From positions 60,247 to 124,246 of the forward strand of contig QZCP01000081.1 of NCBI GenBank assembly GCA_003956705.1: 64,000 nt of DNA. The letters are read 5' to 3'. Position 1 is the first letter of the stretch. The number at the start of each line of letters is the position of its first letter. The position numbers and the translations under genes were made by a program. This document shows, piece after piece, positions 46,620-57,549 of this stretch. The DNA is from Brevipalpus yothersi. Lineage: Eukaryota; Arthropoda; Arachnida; Trombidiformes; Tenuipalpidae. The notes beneath the pieces are model-generated. The model was not told the DNA's origin. It saw only the letters and a list, made by a program, of their open reading frames with translations, and did not search any database.

Positions 46620-48070
46620 ATGAAGCTGGTTAGCAAGTATATTGATCGGGACAATAAAGGGTAAGTCGTGTACTTTTTTTTTGATTACATGATATATTTT
46701 CTGAACAACTACACTCTCTGTAGGGGTTCACTTTTCGATTAGAATTGTTATGAATTGATTGTTTTCAATACATGATAGGAAGGTTGTTCTGATACCTGAA
46801 GAAGCGGAGGATATGTGGCATGTTTACAATCTAATTGAAGCCAATGATTCAATTCGAGCTTCGACCATTCGTAAGGTCACTGTTGAATCGGCTACCGGAA
46901 CAACGGGCAGTAATCGTGTTCGAACTACCTTGACCATCAAAGTTGAATCTACCGATTATGATACTCAAGCATCCTTAGTTCGAGTTAAGGGTCGTAATAT
47001 TGAGGAGAATCAGTATGTGAAGATGAATCAGTATCATACACTCGATTTGGAACTTAATCGTAAGTTTACCCTGTTCAAGAATCACTGGGACAGTATTGCT
47101 CTCGATAGACTTGAACTAGCTTGTGATTCATCTCAGCGAGCTGATCTTGCTGCTGTCGTTATGCAACTTGGCTTGGCCAACATTTGTCTGATCACATCGT
47201 CAATGACCATCAACAAAGCTAAAATTGAACAGAATATTCCAAGGAAGAGGAAAGGTTTGGGAAATCAGCACGATAGAGGGATCCAAAAATTCTTCGACAG
47301 TGTAATGCAAGGTATTCTTAGACACATCAATTTTGAAGGTAAAGATTCCCTCGTAATCCTACCACTTTAATACATTGTTAATCCTAATTTTTATGCTCCC
47401 TCTCTACATGTCAGTGGTGAAATGTGTCATATTAGCTAGTCCTGGTTTTGTGAAAGATCAATTCTATGAATATATGATCCAAGAGGCGGTTAAGCAAGAT
47501 ATCAAAGTACTCATTGAGAACAAAACTAAATTTGTTCTCGCTCACTCATCATCTGGTTTCAAACATTCTCTCAAAGAAATTTTGGTCGATCCTTTATTAC
47601 AAAATCGTCTTTTAGAAACTAAAGCTGCTGGTGAAGTTAAAGCTCTAGAATCTTTCTATCAAATGTTATCCAGTGAACCTGACAAAGCTTTTTATGGACT
47701 TGGTCATGTCGAGAAAGCGAATCAACTTCAAGCAATAGAAACATTACTAATATCTGACCACCTTTTCCGTTGCGATGATCCAGCCGAGAGGAAAAAGTAT
47801 GTTGCTTTAGTCGATAGTGTAAAGGAGAATTGTGGAGATGTCAAAATATTCTCAAGTCTACACGTATCTGGTGAACGTAAGTTAGGGAAAAGATGTCTAT
47901 CTGCTAAGACGAGTTGAATCTTCTAATTCGCCTATCTTTGTTTTTCTCTCTCTCTCTCTCTCACTCTAGAGTTGCAACAATTGACCGGTATAGCTGCAAT
48001 TTTACGCTTCCCTATTCCTGATCTTGACGAAGACGAAGATGGGAACAACTCTGATAAGAATGAATCATGA
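46620..48070 (+). CDS. PELO: Pelota (Dom34), ribosome rescue factor
   Basis: eRF1-like protein that with HBS1 splits stalled ribosomes in no-go and non-stop mRNA decay. Exons 46620-46660, 46779-47338, 47415-47876, 47970-48070; phases agree, 387 aa (human 385). Recognised by MKLVSKYIDRDNKG, EEAEDMWHVYNLI, DSIRASTIRKV, RVKGRNIEENQYVKMNQYHT, NIPRKRKG, VILASPGFVKDQFYEYM, AAGEVKAL and IFSSLHVSGEQLQQLTG. As in other Pelota proteins the eRF1 GGQ motif is absent. The C-terminus is acidic (DEDEDGNNSDKNES). The last intron ends in a (CT)n tract. AATAAA at 48168-48173. Confidence 0.96.
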
Positions 48071-48473
48071 ACCTTATATTGAGACTCAAATTACATTTTT
48101 AGATCTTCTACATGAATGTTACGTAATTTATGATCTTTTCTCTATGAGTATCTTGATCATTATTTATAATAAATTTCACCTAATTTTGGCACAAATTCTC
48201 AATACTCAATTTATTGATACGAGTAGAAGAAGAAGTCTTTACGAGAATGAGCAAATTATACATCTGATTGCGGTAAGAATTTACTTATTACTATCCTATA
48301 GTGTCACGTTTGGATGGAAATTATTCTTGTGACGCAGAAATTTTGATGAGATCGAGAGAAGTAGATGCTGATTAGATTTTTGAATGTCCCGATTTGAGGC
48401 CTGTCAACAGTTTGGTATGGAAATTTGTTTTCTACTTCACCGTCAATTACATCACCTATGAGGTGAAAATTTC
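48071..48473. other. Pelota 3'UTR and downstream region
   Basis: Contains the Pelota poly(A) signal at 48168. On the minus strand, 48304-48450, an open stretch behind an acceptor (CACCTCATAG) could be an alternative last exon of the secreted lysozyme. Confidence 0.45.
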
Positions 48474-49498
48474 TCACGATTCCTCAAACTGAAGAAAAAA
48501 ATTCCACTTACTTGAGAGCACTTCCTGTCCACATTGTGTTGATTGGAAAGTTTTCCAATAGCTTGATTCATAAAGCCATTGAGCGTTGCAAGAGTGTGGT
48601 CCAGCCTTGTGGATTGCTGCATAATCAGCACAATTGACCACACCATCATCATTACAATCTCTCGCCCATCTGTAGATACAGAATGAAGTTTTTCAGAACT
48701 CTCTACATGTAAAATCGCGAAACGTTATGAATCCGATCAATCGTTCAACTGATTTGAGCTTGGCCGTTGAGCTGAACCGGAAAAATTCGACCGGTAACGA
48801 AGATAAATTCCAAAGATAAACTTTGAATCACTTCCACCGTTGTTCATTCACCGGTCAATTGATCACTTAAACATAGAAAAAAACATACTTGGACATGTAT
48901 CCGATGACAGCTTGTTCGGCACATTGTTTTTCGTTTAAACAATTTTCGAAGTCATGAGGACCTCCACGAAATCCCGGTTTATTACCATCGGACCAATATG
49001 ACCATGATATTTGGTATGGACCACAAAAATAAGCTCCACCACCTGCATTGTGGCATTTTTTCGACAAATCACATCCTGAACTGGCCTTTCCGGTAAAAAT
49101 AAACAGAGTAGAATAGTTCGATTCATTATGGTGTGATTCGAAGAACGATTCGAGAAAAAAATGATTAACTGATGATGAAATCAAACAAATGAAATCGAAA
49201 GAAGTAGCACATATTGGTCAGCCAAGAGTGGCAATCAAAGTGGTACATCGAAAAATCAAGGAGAGACACATGATACTGAATGTTCTTATTTACCTGACAG
49301 ATACAATTCAGACACTGTTGTGTGGGTTGAGTTGTAATTAATGGTAAAAAGATGGAGAAAATCACTGCGGCACCTTAAGGGATAACACACAAGCGTGAGA
49401 CATTCGTTAGTGAGAGAAAGTCCTCCATATTTTCAATTACAACAAGAATCGTTAATAAAAAAGCTAGCCTGAATCTCTACCTGAAAGGGCCAAACTCA
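48474..49498 (-). CDS. Secreted single-domain i-type (destabilase) lysozyme
   Basis: Exons 49480-49498, 49294-49364, 48889-49085, 48474-48669; phases agree, 160 aa. Residues 1-20 (MSLALSVIFSIFLPLITTQP) form a signal peptide split by an intron after codon 6. The mature part has 12 cysteines: CLNCICQASSGC, YFCGPYQISWSYW, DFENC, KQC, WARDCNDDGVVNC, ADYAAIHKAG, FQSTQC. The muramidase Glu (ESGC) is replaced (ASSGC), as in many arthropod i-type lysozymes, so the role may be isopeptidase-like or immune binding. A consensus donor GTAAGT sits just before the given stop; if used, splicing to 48450 or so extends the protein by about 45 residues and ends at 48304. Confidence 0.9.
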
Positions 49499-52267
49499 TC
49501 GTGCTACCTGTCAGGAAATCACACAAAAGCAAAAGTATTCCAGTCGATATTATATATACACAAAACACACTATTCGAGAAAAGATCACTATTTCTTCTTT
49601 TGATACTATATATTAGAATCGCAAAATGTATGTCGAGGAAGTTTACATGTTTGCTCGCCTTGTCGAGGAGAGGTAATTAAAAAGGATTTTTTTGATATGA
49701 AAGACCCTGAAAAACTGGTTCTCGAAACACGGCCTGATCAAGTTTAAGAGTAGCCCATCGAATATAACTTTACCTTTTTTCTTTCTTTCTCTCTCTCTCT
49801 CTCTCTCTCACTTTTCATCTATCTATCTCTCTCTCTCTCTCTTTCATGAGGCTGACCAAATTCCGATGGAGCATATCCACAGAATTATCATGTGTGAGAT
49901 GGAAAAATTTTTGGCCGGGAGAGAAAGTTGTAACTAGAAGTTTGGTGAAAAAAATATCTCACTGGATAGCCTGAATTCATTGGACATAGATAATCTTTAA
50001 GTGCATTCCATTTTTTTACCTTGGAAGAATATTGGGCAAATTATATGTATTTGCACCAGACGTTCTTGATGATCCCAGAATTAGATGAGGAGGAGAAATT
50101 ATTCATCATCGACCCTGACCGACACACACACACATATACATGTATACCAGCCGCTCTCTTGATTTTCGAGTTGTTTCCCATAAATTTGGGACGCTAATCA
50201 TAAGGCTCTGAACATCACCCTGAAGATGCTAATCTACCAGAAGCATCATTCCCGACTTTTCGTCTTTTCCAAGTATTTTGCGAGGCGTCTCAAGAACCAC
50301 TCGAAAAAAAACACACACACAACTTCAAGGCCCTCTGACAAAGTGAAACAGTACATGTATTGGAATCTAATGAAATTTCGTTTTGTAAGTGTACATGTGT
50401 GAGTATGTTTTGTGGAATATCATACTATCCATTGCCTTGAAATTCCTTCGTCAAATAGTGATGCGGAAATTCAAGAAGACGCAAAATATTTGGCCTCGAC
50501 TGTACCAAAGAGAGAGAGAAAGAAATGTATGAGCTCAATTTCCATCTCACATCTTGTTAGTTTCTTTATTCGCACAAGCAAATATAGCCTTCGATCTGAG
50601 TAACAGAGTTTGGAATATTTATTTTTGGATTGTTCAACGACGTGTGTGGTGTATATATTATAATATAATGTGGTGGTCAATCGATTTCATCCAAAGACGC
50701 AACATTTTATCCTTGAAAATCACTGATATCATGTACAGATCATGTGTGTGAGCGAGACAAAAGATGATGTTGAAAAGTTTGTTAAGTTGCATTATTTTTA
50801 GATTTCGTTAGTTTTGTTGGATGGGCTTGTTTCGTAAAAAATTCAAAATATAAAGAGAATTGTCTGAATCTGATCACAAATCTTACGATGTGATCGTGAT
50901 ACAGGTAAGTTTTGAATGTATTTTCTCACATTTTATTTTATTTCAACTATTTTGAGGCCACTCAAATAGGACTATCAGCTATTCGTCTGACGAACGGTGA
51001 TTGATTGCTTGAGGTATAATTTCAGAGCACTGGAAAGATGAAAAACTAATCAGTACTTTTCATCGAGTCCTTGAAATTTTTCTTTTTAACGAAAAAATCG
51101 TTTTGAGAGAATTATGGAAAAATTTTTATTGGCTATTGTTTAGAACTTTTTTGCATAAGGTTAAATTGAATTGACTGTATTTCACCAGCATATTCTAGAT
51201 TTTAAAATCTCGTATTATTGTGGTAATATTTTTGGAAGGATAAGTTGAATAAAACTGAATCAAATAGCATCTATTCTCTCAGATAAATCTAGTTCCCTCA
51301 AGATTCATCACAGGTTGGTCATTGACGCTATCATTTGGACTCCTGTTCCCACACTGAAGATAGAAAACTTTTCAAAACTGTTACACAAATTTTCCTCATC
51401 AAATAAGTGGTCTTGATATTCAATCACTTAGATCCAGTGCTCATACAAACGTAGTTATCAAACCTTCGAACATTGTCGTTAAGAACAAAAGTTTTGATGG
51501 TCATTGCGTAAATAATTTGTTCTTTTTTTTATCATTTTTTGAATTTTAAACAGATCTGATCCCCAAAAAATTTGTAATCATGTCACAAAGTAACGTTAAA
51601 ACGAGAAAAGCATAGTTTTCATCATCATTTATTGCTGAAATAAATTATCGATTATGATGAACATAAAGTTCAATCAAGTCCCAACAACCATCAACCTCAA
51701 AGAGCAGCTACACAGAGGTGAACATCACTCTCTCCATGGCCAGATCCATTGATTCAAGAAAGAAGCGAATTTTTTCTTTCCCCTAAACTTCCTATTCCTA
51801 GATTTGGGTAGAAAAATCTGCATCCTCACATTTCACCACATCAAAAAATTCTTCAATCCTCCATTAAACTGAGCCACAAATCACTACCACTTTGGCCCCT
51901 TCAAAGACTTTGATCACCTTAATCGTCGATATCCTTTAATTCTCAATCTCGCCGATCCTCAAATCATGGAACCGGCGAAAGATGATTCCAAATGGATTGG
52001 AGAATTTTAAAAAAAGCGGTAGATGTTGGTGATTGGCTATGTGTAACCGGAGCTGCCATTGTGGATCTTTCAGGAGAAAAAAAATCGTCGAGTTGGAGAG
52101 AGAAAAAGAGAGAGAGAAAGAGAAAGAGAGAATAAATTTTATTTGCTGGCCTTAATTGAAATCCACCTTTTTTTGATTATCATATTATTATTATTATCAT
52201 CATCATATATACATTACATTGTGTGTGTGTTTCGGTGTTTTGGTGTATGATTGGTTAATTGCTCAAC
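49499..52267. other. Intergenic, microsatellites, no gene seen
   Basis: Upstream of the secreted lysozyme (minus) and ARF1 (plus). Contains (CT)n arrays at 49785-49843, (CA)n near 50123-50133, and a (GA)n near 52095-52130 in the ARF1 leader region. Open frames of 60-70 codons here have no protein-like features. Confidence 0.5.
49785..49843. repeat. (CT)n / (CTAT)n microsatellite
   Basis: CTTT, CT and ATCT runs in two blocks separated by about 13 nt. Confidence 0.9.
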
Positions 52268-53336
52268 ATGGGTAATATTGTGGCAAATCTGTTTAAAGGG
52301 TTATTTGGAAAGAAAGAGATGCGAATTTTAATGGTAGGTCTGGACGCAGCCGGAAAGACAACTATCCTTTACAAGCTAAAGCTCGGAGAGATTGTCACAA
52401 CCATTCCCACCATTGGTAAGTGGTATATATATATGTATTGTATTGACACCCCATATTGTATGTCCACAATTGGGTGTATATGTATGTGGCAGGCAATCGG
52501 CCAATTTGAATTATGTCAAGCTTTCTTTGTTGCCCTTTGATACTGTGGTGGTCATTGCCCCTTTTGCTTATGGATTTCTCCACCTTATGCTTTACCTTCT
52601 TTGTCATGACCATATACATATATTGGCAACCTTTATATGCAATCTTACATTCATTTCATTTCGAGATGTTAATGATTCTGGGAGTTAAAAAAAGCCTCAC
52701 ATCACAATCTGCACATCTTACCAACCTACTCATTCTCCACCCTGTTTGATGCTCTCATCGTGTCTAGCCTGTTCCATAGTTATTCTAGAGAATCAATCAT
52801 CTGTCACTCACAGGCATTTTAATTACCATGTCTTATTTGTTCTCTCTCTCCATCTTCTATTCAGGTTTTAATGTTGAGACCGTAGAGTATAAGAATATTA
52901 GTTTCACTGTATGGGATGTTGGTGGCCAGGACAAAATTAGACCATTATGGAGGCATTATTTTCAAAATACACAAGGCTTGATATTTGTTGTTGATTCCAA
53001 TGACAGAGAAAGAATTGGTGAAGCAAGAGAAGAGCTAAACAGAATGTTAGCTGAAGATGAGCTTCGAGATGCTGTCCTTCTTATTTTCGCCAACAAACAG
53101 GTATGGAGACTGATCAAATGGAATTGATAAACATACAACATGGATCATTCATTAATTTATATTCACTCTTCCAGGACTTACCTAATGCTATGAATGCAGC
53201 GGAAATAACTGATAAACTTGGTCTCCATTCTTTACGGAGCAGAAATTGGTATATTCAAGCTACTTGTGCTACCTCAGGAGATGGGCTATACGAGGGATTG
53301 GATTGGCTATCAAATCAGTTAAAAAGTCAAAAATGA
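52268..53336 (+). CDS. ARF1: ADP-ribosylation factor 1 (class I ARF)
   Basis: Small GTPase that recruits COPI and other coats to Golgi membranes. Exons 52268-52415, 52865-53100, 53175-53336; phases agree, 181 aa. N-myristoylation site MGN, amphipathic helix NIVANLFKGLFGKK, P-loop GLDAAGKT, switch text TIPTIGFNVETVEY, WDVGGQDKIRPLWRHY, the NKQD guanine motif, and TCATSGDGLYEGLDWLSNQL at the C-terminus. Class I by N-terminus and tail. A near-identical exon 2-3 block lies 2.66 kb downstream in the next ARF. Confidence 0.97.
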
Positions 53337-53395
53337 AACTAGCTAAAATAGAGGAGAGAGAAAAAGCAAGATTGAAACGGGCAGATTGGCTGGTT
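52865..53395 (+). repeat. ARF exon 2-3 homology block, copy 1
   Basis: Matches 55522-56022 almost base for base, including the second intron; the few differences cluster near 53001-53047 plus a Tyr codon in exon 3. Similarity starts abruptly at the exon 2 acceptor and fades past the stop codon. Confidence 0.9.
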
Positions 53396-55020
53396 GCAAG
53401 GATAGCGAATGGAAGTGCACATTGTCTAATTTGGTGAAATTTATCCTCCATTTCAAAAGTATACAAATCCATGTTTTTCCCACAAAAAACCTCTTCCTCC
53501 AAACCAAAAAACTCTATGAGGCATGTAGCTTCTATTATAACTGCGGGTCTGGCAACTCATCCGTCTACGAGAGCAGTAATAGAATTTGTTCATGGGTTTT
53601 CACATTATATTCCTGAATCGAATGTCTTTTCCACTAATATCATCTTGTCCAAAAGATCGAACCAACTCAACGCGTCTTAAACACACATTACCTGTCGAGC
53701 GTATCATGTGCTAATGCTCCATTGTGGGGACCATCTCTCGTTAAGATCTCTCATCAATCGAACAATCATTCGAATTCAACGATATCTACTCAAAAATTCT
53801 GTCTGTTTACTCTCCTGTCTTTTTCATTTATTTCGCTTCCATTCATGAATATTTTTGCTCCCTTTATCGGACAATGGATTTGACTTTTAAATTGCTTGGT
53901 GGCTACTTTATTACGATCCAAGGTATAATCTAGGAAATTTTCCTTCTCTATCTCTTTCTCTCTCTCTCTCGGGGTCTAATTACTGTTGCTCTGGGATCTT
54001 ATTCTTTCTCTCGGTCCGACTATTTGTACGATCTGATTTCATTTCTTCTTCTCTTTATATCATTTGTTTAATCTATTTCTTGCTGTTTTGAGTCATTCTC
54101 TTTCCGCGTGTAATTCTAGTAGCTATATTTTCTCACAGTTTCCCACAAAAACTTATAGAGGAAAATTTTCCTTCATCTCCACATCATGAATTCGAACGAT
54201 GCTGTCAAAAGATATTCTCCGTTGATTGTCTCGTAATTCCATCTCCTGCTTCTCTGTTAGAAGTGGCATTGATGATCAGAAACCCTTTTTCAATGAGCTT
54301 ATCAGGTCGTATAGTGATATGGCTATGATTCCATGCCATCAGGTGCCTTTTCTTATGATATTTTCTAAATTAGATTTGGCATAAAGCTCTTAAATCGAAA
54401 GAAAGCATTCAGTGAGCATCGAATGTTGAGGTACTCCAGAGGTACCTCCCAACTTTTCTTATGGCTCTCAGCGCACTGTTCAATTGATCAATCTTATTAG
54501 TTTAGCAAGGTTGAGAGTGCAAAGTTAATCGAGATTGAAAGAATCGAGGAAGGTGGCTTCAAATCTATACTCAACAGTGTGGTTTCTCGAAATTCAGGAC
54601 CACTTGGATGACTGTCAACCAAGACATGGGAAAAATCTTTACTCTTCAGTTAGCAGAAATTCATCAGAATCAGGAGACCTGAATTTTCTTACCATCCTGG
54701 CCAACATTCCGAAAATGATCTACCAGTAAGCCTGTAGTTAACTACAGACATGAGAGCAACGAAAAATGTTCTGGGATTGAACGAAAAAGCAAAAAAAGAT
54801 GAAAGTAGAAAGTAAAATGATTAGCCAGACTCATTAAAACCTCTGAATTTGAAGGCGTGAAGAGCAACGTGTCGTGATGTTGCGCTTGCGACTAGTATTG
54901 ACTAGTATTAAAAGTCAAACTCAGTCACTAGATTAACAAGAGTAACATTGATTTTTGGTACAATTGAAAAGGTGTTTTTTTGTTTCGGGTGAATCTGTCA
55001 GCGGACAAACCCTTTATTCG
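53337..55020. other. ARF1 3'UTR and spacer between ARF genes
   Basis: No gene seen. The first ~150 nt match the sequence after the second ARF with decaying similarity, so they are homologous 3'UTRs. A CT-rich stretch lies near 53947-53972. Confidence 0.55.
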
Positions 55021-55993
55021 ATGGGCTTGACAATCAGTTCACTTTTCCAAAGATTATTTGGAAACAAGCAAGTACGAATATTGATGGTGGGCCTTGATGC
55101 TGCCGGAAAGACCACAATTCTTTACAAGCTAAAGCTCGGAGAAATAGTAACAACCATTCCCACAATTGGTAAGTGTGTTAACAAAATGATCCATGTCCAC
55201 TTCTTCATTTGGATACCCATTTCTGTTTCACTAACCCCTCTACTGTCCTGACCATAAATAAATGATAAGAATGACTGGAATGAATCATATCCTTCATCCT
55301 CATGATCACTTATGTTTTTGAGCAGATGCTCTAAGCCAAGTTTACATGATGAACATATTTTTTAATCATTTATTGTGATAAACAAAAGTAGAGTGTTTGT
55401 CTTGTCTTTTAATCTTGAGCATCTGTTGATTGATTTCTCTAAGATTTCCGTTCAACTTGCTTTTCATTTTGAATTGAAAACCATTCTAATGTTTGTATTT
55501 TCTTCTATTTCTATGATTCAGGTTTTAATGTTGAGACCGTAGAGTATAAGAATATTAGTTTCACTGTATGGGATGTTGGTGGCCAGGACAAAATTAGACC
55601 ATTATGGAGGCATTATTTTCAAAATACACAAGGCTTGATATTTGTTGTTGATTCCAATGATAGAGAAAGAGTCGGCGAAGCAAGAGAAGAGCTTAATCGT
55701 ATGTTAGCTGAAGATGAGCTTCGAGATGCTGTCCTTCTTATTTTCGCCAACAAACAGGTATGGAGACTGATCAAATGGAATTGATAAACATACAACATGG
55801 ATCATTCATTAATTTATATTCACTCTTCCAGGACTTACCTAATGCTATGAATGCAGCGGAAATAACTGATAAACTTGGTCTCCATTCTTTACGGAGCAGA
55901 AATTGGTACATTCAAGCTACTTGTGCTACCTCAGGAGATGGGCTATACGAGGGATTGGATTGGCTATCAAATCAGTTAAAAAGTCAAAAATGA
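55021..55993 (+). CDS. ARF GTPase with class II-like first exon and class I body
   Basis: Exons 55021-55168, 55522-55757, 55832-55993; 181 aa. The N-terminus MGLTISSLFQRLFGNKQVRI resembles class II ARFs (ARF4/5, Drosophila Arf102F, MGLTISSL). From GFNVETVEY onward the protein is the same as the upstream ARF1 apart from one Ile-to-Val change, and it keeps the class I C-terminus (SGDGLYEGLDWLSNQLKSQK). The 74-nt second intron is identical to that of ARF1, while the first introns are unrelated. This is best explained by gene conversion or partial duplication. All GTPase motifs are intact. An in-frame upstream leader from 54955 exists but I start at the conserved MG for myristoylation. Confidence 0.93.
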
Positions 55994-56022
55994 AACTAGC
56001 TAAAATAGAGGAGAGAGAAAAA
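55522..56022 (+). repeat. ARF exon 2-3 homology block, copy 2
   Basis: Partner of the block at 52865. Same orientation, about 2.66 kb apart. Confidence 0.9.
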
Positions 56023-56693
56023 GCAGAGGATCAAAATGGACAGATTGGCTGGTTGCAACGATAGCGATTAAACAGTGCTCACTATTTAAGTCTGTGAGAT
56101 TTATCCTTCATGTCAAAAAATGTTCAAATCCATGTTTTATCAACAATAATATAATTTTTCCATGGACATCAAACCATAATTCTTTCCCGTGAACCTCTCT
56201 TACAATTAGACTGGTATTTTTCTAAATGCCTCACCATTTGTCCATAGTTTCTAGTATTCATCGCGTGTCAAACAGCAAACTGCTATGGTAGTGTGCATGT
56301 GAATGAAGTCGCTTTTTCCCCAGTCTAAATAAGCTTTTCTAATAAGCAATCAGACTGAATCATGCGAATCAACTAATTAATTATTCCTCAGATTAAGAAA
56401 GGATCCGCTAAAAATTAATTAATTGGACATTAATGGCCAACTGTCTATGGGTTAGAGTCATCTGGTGTCGCGTTGCTTAGCATCAGTTTGAAATAAGTTT
56501 GCCGCTTTATTAACCGACAGTTTTTTGAATCATTAGTTTTCAATGAAAACTTTTCATGTGAATGTCCATAAATTTGAGTGGCTCTAGACAAACTTAATCA
56601 CAGTTAATTTTTAATTTTAATATCATCTACTAGTGAGAGCATTTGATTTACTAGCCAGTTGTGTTTCTATCACTCTTTTTCAACTGTAAAGCC
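55994..56693. other. ARF 3'UTR and upstream region of the coiled-coil gene
   Basis: The first ~150 nt are the 3'UTR homologous to that of ARF1. The rest is AT-rich without coding signal. A splice acceptor-like site (CAACTGTAAAG) ends 2 nt before the ATG of the next gene. Confidence 0.5.
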
Positions 56694-57212
56694 ATGGATA
56701 TTGGATCTCAAATGTCAAGAAACGATGGTCTTGCAGACATCGATGAGACCAACATGGCAGCCTCAAAGACCTTTTGGAATGCTTACAGAAATAACTTGAC
56801 AGCGGTTGCCGATCATTATATTATGGATACATCAGAAGAGAGAACATTGTGTAGCTCTGATGGCAACAAGAGCAATCAAGAGGATGAAAATCTTGATGAA
56901 ATCCCTGAACCTGATGATTCGGTAAATGGTGTACACGAAGACATGAGTCGTTTGGGAAAAAAGAAAATTCTAAGATCGATTGATCGATTGTCTGAAAGCG
57001 TAGATGATCTAAAGAAGGAACAACTGCCTGTTATTCGAGAAGCAACAGAAAAAAATTTGACTGATCTTGTATCTTCAATGAAAAGTCGTATCGATCATTT
57101 GAAAAAAATAAGAGATCTTCCAGCTTCCGTTGAAGATCCAGATTTCGATTTCATGCGTGAGATGAATGAATACCTAGAAAATCATCTGGAAAAACTATCC
57201 CACGCTAAATGA
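56694..57212 (+). CDS. Unrecognised acidic coiled-coil protein
   Basis: 172-aa single frame that I do not recognise. Residues 1-60 include KTFWNAYRNNLTAVADHYIM; residues 60-90 are Asp/Glu/Asn-rich and probably disordered; residues 90-172 are helical heptad-like (LSESVDDLKKEQLPVIREAT, SMKSRIDHLKKI) and end in NEYLENHLEKLSHAK. No signal peptide or membrane span. I start at 56694 because an acceptor-like AG lies just before it; an upstream in-frame codon at 56661 adds a short hydrophobic lead. ATTAAA at 57269-57274. The frame, composition and 3' signal argue for a real gene; function unknown. Confidence 0.65.
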   Translation: MDIGSQMSRNDGLADIDETNMAASKTFWNAYRNNLTAVADHYIMDTSEERTLCSSDGNKSNQEDENLDEIPEPDDSVNGVHEDMSRLGKKKILRSIDRLSESVDDLKKEQLPVIREATEKNLTDLVSSMKSRIDHLKKIRDLPASVEDPDFDFMREMNEYLENHLEKLSHAK

Positions 57213-57549
57213 GGTTCCTCAAAGTCTCATCTCTTAAAGTTTGTTACCTGTAATATGAAGTAAGCTCTATTAAATAACACTCTTACATTTTATCTATCTT
57301 CCCATGACTCTGATTATGTATGAAGATGAGCACTCATTTTCATTCGTCATTCGAATAATATTTTTGCACTTTGAAAATTTAATGCGAGCTTTCAACGTGT
57401 ATTGGTAATTTTTTGAGACATGATTTCAGATGAGATGAGAGATCATGAGAAAAGATCAGATGATTGTAAATTGATAGAGAAAGTAGTAAAAAGGAGTAAA
57501 AACAATAGTAACTTCATGCATCAATTTTACAGCTCGAGCTTCTCTTCGA
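57213..57549. other. Convergent 3' region between the coiled-coil gene and UNG
   Basis: 3'UTRs of both genes; nothing else seen. Confidence 0.5.
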
